From assembly GCF_000304315.1 (NCBI RefSeq), contig NC_018485.1, positions 3,628,501-3,692,500 of the forward strand: DNA of 64,000 nt. The letters are read 5' to 3'. The position numbers and the translations under genes are program-made. The notes under the pieces were generated by a model. That model did no database searches, was not told the origin of the DNA, and worked only from the letters and a program-made list of their open reading frames with translations. Origin of the DNA: Methylocystis sp. SC2. GTDB lineage: Bacteria > Pseudomonadota > Alphaproteobacteria > Rhizobiales > Beijerinckiaceae. This document shows positions 18,181 through 25,055 of this stretch, piece by piece. How positions within the stretch are numbered: the first letter of the stretch is position 1; each line of letters begins with the position of its first letter.

Positions 18181-19620
18181 ATGAAAGCCGTCGGACGGTT
18201 CATAATCTCGCTCGTCATTTGTGCGACCGCGACCTGCGCATGCGCCGCGGCGCAGGACCAAGAAAATCCTTTCGCGCGCATTGGCCATATCGTTGTCATT
18301 TTCACCGAGAACCGCAGCTTCGACCATGTGTTCGGGCTGTTTCCGGGCGCCGAGGGCGTCAATTCGGCGCAGCACCCGCCACAAGTCGATTTTGACGGAA
18401 GCCCGCTGCCCGCGCTGCCGCGTCCCCGATGGGACGATCGCTTCCCGCGACGCTTGCCCAACGCGCCGTTTCGCCTCGAGCCCTATGTCGACGTCGATGG
18501 CCACACCATGGACCCGGTGCATGATTTCTATCTCGAGCAGGAGCAGATCGACGGCGGAAAAATGGACCGTTTCGTCGAGGCCTCGAACGCCGGCGCGCTG
18601 GTCATGGGCTATTACGATGGTTCGCCGCTGAAACAATGGGCCCTGGCGAAGGAATTCACCCTCGCCGACCATTTCTTTCACGCGGCCTTCGGCGGCTCGA
18701 TGCTCAATCATTTCTTTCTTATTTGCGGCTGCGCGCCGGTCTTCGACAATCCGGTTGAAATAACGAAAAAGAAATTCGATCCGAAGCTCGACGCCATCAA
18801 GGACGCCAAGGGGGCGGCGCTCGTCATTCGCGCCCGACAGCCCGACTCGCCGCGAAACGTGCTCGACGGCCCGCCGCGGCATATGAACCTCGCCCCGCTG
18901 ACCAAGAAGCTGGAGGCGATTGGCACGCTTCAGCCGGGAAATCCGGTGTCGAAGCATGACAAGACGGAAGCGCAGGAGCGACTCCCGCCGTCGCATTTGC
19001 CGACCATCGGCGATCGCATGACCGAGAAGGGCGTCACTTGGGCGTGGTACGCGGGCGGCTGGCGCGACGTCGTCGACGGGCGCCTCAAGCCTTATAGCGA
19101 AGGCAAGCCCGACTTTTTTCAGACCCACCATCAGCCGTTCGCCTATTTCGCCAATTACGCGCCGGGCCAGAACGGCCGCAACAACCTCAAGGACGCCGAC
19201 GAATTCTACAAAGCCATCGACGACGGCGATCTGCCGCAGGTGAGCTTTTACAAGCCGCTCGGCGTGTTCAACGGCCACCCCGACTATTCCGATCTCGCCG
19301 CCGGCGACGCCCATGTCGCCGACGTCGTCGCAAGGCTGCGCAAGAGCCCCGATTGGGCCGACATGTTGATCATCGTCACGGCCGATGAAAATGGCGGGTT
19401 CTGGGATCACGTCGCGCCGCCGAAAAGGGACGACTACGGTCCCGGCGTGCGCGTGCCGACGTTGATCATTTCTCCCTTCGCCAAGAAGGGCTTCGTCGAC
19501 AAGACCGTCTACGACACCCTCTCGGTGCTGCGCACGATCGAGCTCCGCTTCGGCCTTGCGCCGCTTTCCGAGCGCGACGCGAAGGCGACGGATCTGCGCA
19601 ACGCCTTGGCCGCTCCGTGA
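18181..19620 (+). CDS. secreted phosphoesterase (AcpA / phospholipase C superfamily)
   Basis: A 479-residue exported protein: signal peptide with a Cys-Ala-Cys-Ala-Ala-Ala region near residue 22, then VVIFTENRSFDHVFG, the metal- and nucleophile-bearing start of the alkaline-phosphatase-like phosphoesterase family (bacterial acid phosphatase AcpA and non-haemolytic phospholipase C). Later metal motifs are ADHFFH, HPDYSD, DAHVADVV and TADENGGFWDHV. ATG 18181 begins a normal signal peptide; the frame opens earlier at 18121 but through the hairpin. The substrate may be a phosphate monoester or phospholipid. It might supply phosphate together with the nearby Tat phosphoesterase; this is inference. 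Confidence 0.88.
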   Translation: MKAVGRFIISLVICATATCACAAAQDQENPFARIGHIVVIFTENRSFDHVFGLFPGAEGVNSAQHPPQVDFDGSPLPALPRPRWDDRFPRRLPNAPFRLEPYVDVDGHTMDPVHDFYLEQEQIDGGKMDRFVEASNAGALVMGYYDGSPLKQWALAKEFTLADHFFHAAFGGSMLNHFFLICGCAPVFDNPVEITKKKFDPKLDAIKDAKGAALVIRARQPDSPRNVLDGPPRHMNLAPLTKKLEAIGTLQPGNPVSKHDKTEAQERLPPSHLPTIGDRMTEKGVTWAWYAGGWRDVVDGRLKPYSEGKPDFFQTHHQPFAYFANYAPGQNGRNNLKDADEFYKAIDDGDLPQVSFYKPLGVFNGHPDYSDLAAGDAHVADVVARLRKSPDWADMLIIVTADENGGFWDHVAPPKRDDYGPGVRVPTLIISPFAKKGFVDKTVYDTLSVLRTIELRFGLAPLSERDAKATDLRNALAAP

Positions 19621-20217
19621 GCTCCGGTCGATTTCCGTAAGACGGTCTGTCCAATCGGCGAGGAGTCGCCACAAACAGCCACGGTTATGCCAAAAAATTG
19701 CTGCCGATGGCGCCACGCTGCTTAAGTATCTGATATATATTGATATTATTCATCAAATCACAGGCGCATGCGTAGTCTTACCCAACCCATAAGTGTGGCT
19801 GATATGCTATCCACTAGGGTTGCATTAGCTATTCGATAGATTGTTTTGCTCTATACTAAGGGGTATTGTGAATATTGGGGGTTATTGGAATGTTGCGGCA
19901 CGCTGAGCTGGGTCTGCGGTCTGCCCGTTGAAGGGGTTGGATTTGGGATTTTGGCTTAGGCGGCGACGTCGGTTTTCGTCCGATAACAACAAGCAGCCGG
20001 GTTCTGGGGATTTTGGAATGATTTGCTCGCCTTTGGGCGGGGGATTTTCTGGAATTTTTCGGGAAGGCTGCGGCAAACAAGGGCGGTTTTGCGTGTTTTT
20101 AGAAGAAGACGCGCTTTCGCTTTGCTTTACGAAACGAGGACGAAGCGGCTCCGTTGTGGGAGGCGGAGCGATACCGGTCACGCGCAATTCCCTGGGAGCA
20201 CATTGGAGGAGAAGGGT
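19621..20217 (+). promoter_or_regulatory. pmo promoter and long leader
   Basis: 597 bases without a credible gene before pmoC. The left third is AT-rich (TATATATTGATATTATT near 19735-19750; TATACT at 19852-19857 is a possible -10 box, though no matching -35 at normal spacing is clear). From about 19860 the plus strand becomes rich in G and T, with GGGATTTTGG at 19945-19954 and 20007-20016 and GGGATTTTCTGG at 20041-20052. GGAGGAGA lies before the pmoC ATG. Type II methanotroph pmo operons are known to be transcribed from upstream of pmoC; copper response here is expected but not visible. Confidence 0.6.
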
Positions 20218-20988
20218 ATGAGCTCAACGACTGACACAGCAGCCCGGGCTGCTGCTGGCACGGAAGCTGTAGTTGACCTGAAGGGCATGTGGATCGGCCT
20301 GGCCGTTCTGAACGGGTTCTATCTGGTCGTTCGCATTTACGAGCAGATTTATGGCTGGCGCGCCGGCCTGGACTCGTTTGCGCCGGAGTTCCAGACCTAT
20401 TGGATGTCGATCCTTTGGACCGAGATTCCGCTTGAGCTGATCTCGGGCATTGGCCTTGCGGGCTTTCTTTGGAAGACGCGCACGCGCGACTTCTCGACTC
20501 TGACGGCGCGCGAAGAAATGCGCCGCCTGGTTGTCGAAGTGCAGTGGCTGGTGGTTTACGCCGCGGCCATTTACTGGGGCGCGTCGTTCTTCACGGAGCA
20601 GGACGGCACCTGGCACATGACGGTGATTCGCGACACGGACTTCACGCCGTCGCACATCATCGAGTTCTACATGAGCTACCCGATCTACTCGGTGATCGCG
20701 GTCGGCGGCTTCTTCTATGCGAAGACGCGTCTTCCGTATTTCGCCAAGGGCTATTCGGTGGCCTATCTGATCGTGGCGATCGGCCCGTTCATGATCATCC
20801 CGAACGTCGGCCTGAATGAGTGGGGCCACACGTTCTGGTTCATGGAAGAACTGTTCGTCGCGCCGCTGCATTGGGGCTTCGTGTTCTTCGGCTGGATGGC
20901 GCTCGGCGTGTTCGGCGTCGTGCTTCAGCTGCTGATCAACATTCAGCGTCTGATCGGCAAGGAAGGCGTCGCCCTCCTGACCGAGTAA
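20218..20988 (+). CDS. pmoC: particulate methane monooxygenase subunit C
   Basis: PmoC is an integral membrane subunit of the copper enzyme that oxidises methane to methanol. The 256-residue protein has about six membrane helices. The metal-site residues are visible as Asp129-x3-His133-x12-His146 (from QDGTWH to TPSHIIEFY), the same numbers as in the Methylocystis enzyme. ATG 20218 follows GGAGGAGAAGGGT; the frame stays open upstream to 20023, but the sequence before the ATG is leader. First gene of pmoCAB; a hairpin lies just after its stop. Confidence 0.98.
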   Translation: MSSTTDTAARAAAGTEAVVDLKGMWIGLAVLNGFYLVVRIYEQIYGWRAGLDSFAPEFQTYWMSILWTEIPLELISGIGLAGFLWKTRTRDFSTLTAREEMRRLVVEVQWLVVYAAAIYWGASFFTEQDGTWHMTVIRDTDFTPSHIIEFYMSYPIYSVIAVGGFFYAKTRLPYFAKGYSVAYLIVAIGPFMIIPNVGLNEWGHTFWFMEELFVAPLHWGFVFFGWMALGVFGVVLQLLINIQRLIGKEGVALLTE

Positions 20989-20998
20989 TCCGAGACGT

Positions 20999-21024
20999 CG
21001 CCGCCCGCTTCGCGGCGGGCGGCG
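20999..21024 (+). other. hairpin in the pmoC-pmoA spacer
   Basis: A 10-bp stem CGCCGCCCGC/GCGGGCGGCG with a 6-base loop TTCGCG, 10 bases beyond the pmoC stop. No U-run follows directly, so it is more likely an RNA processing or stability element, or partial attenuator, than a full terminator within the 276-base spacer. Confidence 0.6.
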
Positions 21025-21264
21025 TCTGGCTCTGAGCTTTTCGCGAAAAACCAGAGAGCTTTTGCCTGTCGCCTTGGCGCGTGGGTTGGCTTGTTGCGGT
21101 CGAGCAGGGTCTTCGGGCGCTGGGGTGATCGGGAGCGAAGGGCTTAAAGCGATGCGGTCGGCGGGATCTCCGCCGTCCGGGCGCCGGCGGCGGGAAGGCC
21201 TGCCGGAGGCCATAAGGAAAGAACTCGGGCTTTACGAGTTCGAGAAACACCAAGGAGAAGAGTG

Positions 21265-22023
21265 ATGTCACAATCGAAAAGCGGGGGGGCGGTCGGTCCG
21301 TTCAACTCCGTCGCCGAGGCGGCGGGTTGCGTTCAGACGGTCGACTGGATGCTTCTTGTTCTTCTGTTCTTCGCCGTTCTTGGCGGCTACCACGTCCACT
21401 TCATGCTGACGGCGGGCGACTGGGACTTCTGGGTTGACTGGAAGGATCGTCGTATGTGGCCGACGGTTGTGCCGATTCTCGGCGTGACCTTCTGCGCCGC
21501 GGCGCAGGCGTTCTGGTGGGTGAACTTCCGTCTGCCGTTCGGCGCGGTGTTCGCGGCTCTTGGCCTGCTGATTGGCGAGTGGATCAACCGCTACGTCAAC
21601 TTCTGGGGCTGGACCTACTTCCCGATCAGCCTTGTGTTCCCGTCCGCTCTGATCGTTCCGGCGATCTGGCTTGACGTGATCCTGCTTCTGTCGGGCTCCT
21701 ATGTGATCACGGCGATTGTTGGTTCGCTGGGCTGGGGTCTGTTGTTCTACCCGAACAACTGGCCGGCGATTGCGGCGTTCCACCAGGCGACGGAGCAGCA
21801 TGGTCAGCTGATGACGCTTGCGGATCTGATCGGCTTCCACTTCGTCCGCACGTCGATGCCGGAATATATCCGCATGGTCGAGCGCGGCACGCTGCGCACC
21901 TTCGGTAAGGACGTTGTGCCGGTCGCGGCGTTCTTCTCGGGCTTCGTCTCGATGATGGTGTATTTCCTGTGGTGGTTCATGGGCCGTTGGTATTCGACGA
22001 CCAAGATCATCGACACGATCTAA
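21265..22023 (+). CDS. pmoA: particulate methane monooxygenase subunit A
   Basis: PmoA is the membrane subunit used as the phylogenetic marker for methanotrophs. The 252-residue product (MSQSKSGG start) shows the type II signature stretches GGYHVHFMLTAGDWDFWVDW, WVNFRLPFGAVFAALGLLIG and WPAIAAFHQATEQHGQLMTL, and ends in STTKIIDTI. ATG 21265 lies behind AAGGAGAAG; an in-frame GTG directly before it is less likely. The sequence places the organism with Methylocystis/Methylosinus. It is co-transcribed with pmoC and pmoB. Confidence 0.98.
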   Translation: MSQSKSGGAVGPFNSVAEAAGCVQTVDWMLLVLLFFAVLGGYHVHFMLTAGDWDFWVDWKDRRMWPTVVPILGVTFCAAAQAFWWVNFRLPFGAVFAALGLLIGEWINRYVNFWGWTYFPISLVFPSALIVPAIWLDVILLLSGSYVITAIVGSLGWGLLFYPNNWPAIAAFHQATEQHGQLMTLADLIGFHFVRTSMPEYIRMVERGTLRTFGKDVVPVAAFFSGFVSMMVYFLWWFMGRWYSTTKIIDTI

Positions 22024-22038
22024 GCCGCGTCGCGGGCT

Positions 22039-22059
22039 GCGGCGCTGAACGGGCGCCGC
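22039..22059 (+). other. hairpin in the pmoA-pmoB spacer
   Basis: A 7-bp stem GCGGCGC/GCGCCGC with a 7-base loop, 15 bases after the pmoA stop. It mirrors the hairpin placed after pmoC and lacks a U-run. Confidence 0.5.
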
Positions 22060-22184
22060 GGCGGCCTGCAAGAAAGAAGAGCGGCGGGCTGGACGCTTAT
22101 TCAAGAGCGAAGGTCCGCTGCGAGAGACAAGACCGGTTGGCGCGCGAGGCGGCGGCCGGGAAGAGGAACCTGGGAGGTTTATCG

Positions 22185-23447
22185 ATGAAAAAGTTCGTCA
22201 AGCTCGCCGCGATTGGCGCGGCGGCGGCTGTGGCGGCGACCCTGGGAGCTGTTGCTCCTGCGTCGGCGCACGGCGAAAAGTCTCAGCAGGCGTTTCTTCG
22301 GATGCGCACGTTGAACTGGTATGACGTTCAGTGGTCGAAGACGACGGTGAACGTCAATGAAGAGATGGTGCTGTCGGGCAAGATCCATGTGTTCTCGGCC
22401 TGGCCGCAAGCGGTCGCCAATCCGCGCGTGTCGTTCCTGAACGCCGGCGAGCCCGGTCCGGTTCTGGTGCGCACGGCGCAGTTCATCGGCGAGCAGTTTG
22501 CGCCGCGTTCGGTGTCGCTTGTTCCTGGCAACGACTACGCCTTCTCCATCAACCTTCGCGGACGTCGCGCGGGCCGTTGGCACGTTCATGCGCAGATCAA
22601 CGTCGAGGGCGGCGGTCCGATCATCGGCCCCGGCCAGTGGATCGAGATCAAGGGCGACATGAAGGACTTCACCGATCCGGTGACGTTGCTTGACGGCTCG
22701 ACGGTCGACCTCGAGACCTACGGCATCAGCCGCGTTTATGCGTGGCATCTGCCGTGGCTTGCGGTCGGCGCGGCGTGGATCCTGTTCTGGTTCGTGCGCA
22801 AGGGCATCATCGCTTCGTATCTCCGTGTCGCCACCGGCAAGGTTGACGAGCAGGTGACCGACGACGACAAGCGGATTGGCGCGATTGTGCTGGCGTTGAC
22901 CATTCTGGCGACGATCGTCGGCTACGCCGTGACCAACTCGACCTTCCCGCGCACGATCCCGCTGCAGGCGGGCTTGCAGAAGCCTCTGACGCCGCTCGTT
23001 ACGGACGGCACGGCGGGCGTCGGCAAGGAGCGCGTGACGAGCGAGCTGAACGGCGGCGTCTACAAGGTTCCTGGCCGTGAGCTGACGATCAACGTCAAGG
23101 TCACGAACTCGACCTCCGAGCCGCTTCGCCTTGGCGAATATACGGCGGCCGGCCTGCGCTTCCTGAACCCTGACGTGTTCACGACGAAGCCCGACTTCCC
23201 GGACTATCTGTTGGCGGACCGCGGTCTGTCGACGGACCCGACGCCGATCGCGCCGGGCGAGACGAAGGAAATCGCCGTGAAGGTGCAGGACGCGCGTTGG
23301 GACATCGAGCGTCTGTCTGACCTGGCTTACGACACCGACAGCCAGATCGGCGGCCTCTTGATGTTCTTCTCGCCGACGGGTCGCCGCTTTGCGGCCGAAA
23401 TCGGCGGACCGGTCATTCCGAAGTTCGTCGCCGGCGACATGCCCTAA
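22185..23447 (+). CDS. pmoB: particulate methane monooxygenase subunit B
   Basis: PmoB carries the copper site on two periplasmic cupredoxin domains joined by two membrane helices. The 420-residue precursor has a signal peptide ending APASA, so mature PmoB should begin with His29; with His133 and His135 (RWHVHAQ) these are the three histidines of the CuB site. Membrane helices lie near residues 190-208 and 232-252. ATG 22185 is preceded by GGGAGG. The last gene of the operon, closed by a strong terminator at 23474. Confidence 0.98.
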   Translation: MKKFVKLAAIGAAAAVAATLGAVAPASAHGEKSQQAFLRMRTLNWYDVQWSKTTVNVNEEMVLSGKIHVFSAWPQAVANPRVSFLNAGEPGPVLVRTAQFIGEQFAPRSVSLVPGNDYAFSINLRGRRAGRWHVHAQINVEGGGPIIGPGQWIEIKGDMKDFTDPVTLLDGSTVDLETYGISRVYAWHLPWLAVGAAWILFWFVRKGIIASYLRVATGKVDEQVTDDDKRIGAIVLALTILATIVGYAVTNSTFPRTIPLQAGLQKPLTPLVTDGTAGVGKERVTSELNGGVYKVPGRELTINVKVTNSTSEPLRLGEYTAAGLRFLNPDVFTTKPDFPDYLLADRGLSTDPTPIAPGETKEIAVKVQDARWDIERLSDLAYDTDSQIGGLLMFFSPTGRRFAAEIGGPVIPKFVAGDMP

Positions 23448-23473
23448 GCGATACTGACGAATTGAAACAACAG

Positions 23474-23500
23474 CCCCCGGCCCAAAAGGCCGGGGGTTTT
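23474..23500 (+). terminator. terminator of pmoCAB
   Basis: A perfect 9-bp stem CCCCCGGCC/GGCCGGGGG with loop CAAAA, followed directly by TTTT and then CGTTTG. It lies 26 bases past the pmoB stop, so pmoD is expected to have its own promoter or to depend on read-through. Confidence 0.9.
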
Positions 23501-23829
23501 CGTTTGCGGCCGACCCGCCCCGATCGTCGAGCGGCGTTCGCCGCGCCCAGAAAAATCCCGCGCAGGGCGTTTGCCAAAACAGAAGCCGAGTCCCTGTCGA
23601 AGGCCTCGATGCGCGGTGCGTCCTTTCGACGCAAATGATGCGGTCGTTTTTCCTCGCGTCAATTTCTGGCATTTGTCAAAAGTAGGATGAGCGTCCAGCG
23701 GCGCTGGCGATGCGATGACATGACAATTGTCGAGCCGCGAACCAAAAATCCGCTATAAAGATCTTGGGCTCAGCAACATTCGCCAACAAGAGCGACTGCC
23801 CGGGACTCAATATGGATCGAGGGATGGAT
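23501..23829 (+). promoter_or_regulatory. upstream region of pmoD
   Basis: About 330 bases with no gene. The perfect palindrome GACAATTGTC (23722-23731) is followed 22 bases later by TATAAA (23754-23759), which could be a regulator site and -10 box; no -35 at the usual distance is evident. This fits separate control of pmoD after the pmoCAB terminator. Confidence 0.4.
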
Positions 23830-24441
23830 ATGAAGAATTGGCGTAGCGTTGCAGCTGCTGTTCTTGGCGCGCTTTTTTCTCTGGCGGCGACGGCCCCGCT
23901 GCGCGCGGAGGGCGGCGCAGGCCCGGAAGCCATGTCGATGGGCAATATGTGCATGGTCATGTTCGGCTACGACATGATTCACATTACGGCCTATCAACCC
24001 GGCAAATCGCGCAGCGAATATTGCGCCGAGATCCCGACCTCCGGACCAACCATTCTGGTGTTCGACATCGAAAATCCGGCGTTTCGCGACATGCCGCTGG
24101 AGCTGCGAATCATTCGCGATCCGCTGACGCCGATCACGAAGGACACCGATCTCGAGGCGCTCACCGAAGTTCATCGTCCCGCGACCAAATACACCAAGGG
24201 CACTTTCAATCTGGAGCACGACTTCAAGAATAACGGCCATTATATCGGTCTCGTCACGCTAACCCGCCCGGACGGCGCGCAGGAGACGTCCGAATTCAAA
24301 TTCATGGTGGGCGAAACCTTGTGGGCCTGGGTGCCGCAGATCGCCGGGACCGTGCTCATCGCCGGCATTGTTTTCGTGTATTGGAAGCACACGCATCCCG
24401 CCGGCAAGAAGAAGGATGCCGACGCCGCCGCTGTGTCTTGA
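23830..24441 (+). CDS. pmoD: PmoD copper protein
   Basis: PmoD is a periplasmic copper protein with a C-terminal membrane anchor, encoded beside pmo and amo operons; characterised members form a CuA-like site at a dimer interface using Cys and Met. The 203-residue precursor has a signal peptide (to about residue 26), a Met-rich segment with Cys41 flanked by Met36, 38, 40, 42 and 44, then His51 and Cys65, a beta domain, one membrane helix (about 170-190) and a Lys-rich tail. ATG 23830 fits GAGGG 7 bases upstream better than the earlier ATGs at 23812 and 23824. It follows pmoB after a terminator and precedes copC. Confidence 0.9.
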   Translation: MKNWRSVAAAVLGALFSLAATAPLRAEGGAGPEAMSMGNMCMVMFGYDMIHITAYQPGKSRSEYCAEIPTSGPTILVFDIENPAFRDMPLELRIIRDPLTPITKDTDLEALTEVHRPATKYTKGTFNLEHDFKNNGHYIGLVTLTRPDGAQETSEFKFMVGETLWAWVPQIAGTVLIAGIVFVYWKHTHPAGKKKDADAAAVS

Positions 24442-24504
24442 TCGCGGCGACATGCGTAAACATCTCAAAAGCAAAAGGGGCTCAGGCCTCCGGGGAGGGA
24501 CGCC

Positions 24505-24942
24505 ATGACGAATGACGCCGTGACTAACGCTGACAGAACTTCGCCGGCGCGCGCGCGCCGTTTAGCCGGCTTCGGCTTCCCCGCCGCCGCCGGGGCTTGC
24601 GCCAGCGTCATCGTAGCCGCGTTCGGGACGAGCGCGGCGCTCGCGCATTCTTTCCTTGTCGACGCGACGCCTTCGTCAAAGGAACATGTCGCGGCGCCGC
24701 CAAAGACCATCAAATTGCGGTTCGGCGGTGGGGTCGAGCCGCCGTACTCGAAGATCACCATAGAAACCCCCGACGGCAAGGTGCTCGCCCAAGGGAACAG
24801 CGGCGTTCCCGAAAAGCCGCGCGAATTGTCGGCCAATGCGCCGGAGCTCGCGCCCGGCAAATACATCGTGCGCTACCGCGTGCTCTCCACCGACGGCCAT
24901 ATCGTCGAGGGAAATTACGAATTCACCGTGGACGCGAAGTAA
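24505..24942 (+). CDS. copC: CopC copper-binding protein
   Basis: CopC is a periplasmic cupredoxin-like carrier that binds Cu(II) through its N-terminal histidine. The 145-residue precursor has an unusually long leader of 47 residues; cleavage after Ala-Ala-Leu-Ala would leave HSFLVDATPSSKEHV as the mature start, with further ligands in STDGHIVEG near the end. The Met-rich Cu(I) site of some CopC proteins is absent, so this is the Cu(II)-only type. GGGGAGGG lies before the ATG. It sits 63 bases after pmoD and before the CopD fusion. Confidence 0.92.
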   Translation: MTNDAVTNADRTSPARARRLAGFGFPAAAGACASVIVAAFGTSAALAHSFLVDATPSSKEHVAAPPKTIKLRFGGGVEPPYSKITIETPDGKVLAQGNSGVPEKPRELSANAPELAPGKYIVRYRVLSTDGHIVEGNYEFTVDAK

Positions 24943-25055
24943 GGCGATCGGGCGCGTGGACCGGCTCGCGGCGACGCCGCGCGACTTGCCGCTCGTTTCT
25001 CGAATCTCGCGCGAGCTGAAGAGATGAGCGCCAGAGGATATCGGGCGAAACAAAG

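Noticed and set aside
18178..19716. A 512-codon minus-strand frame opposite the secreted phosphoesterase
   Set aside because: It is antisense to a gene with clear catalytic motifs and a signal peptide; composition is that of a shadow frame.
19928..20221. A 97-codon frame in the pmo leader
   Set aside because: No ribosome site, glycine/arginine-rich sequence with no resemblance to known leader peptides, and it overlaps the pmoC start.
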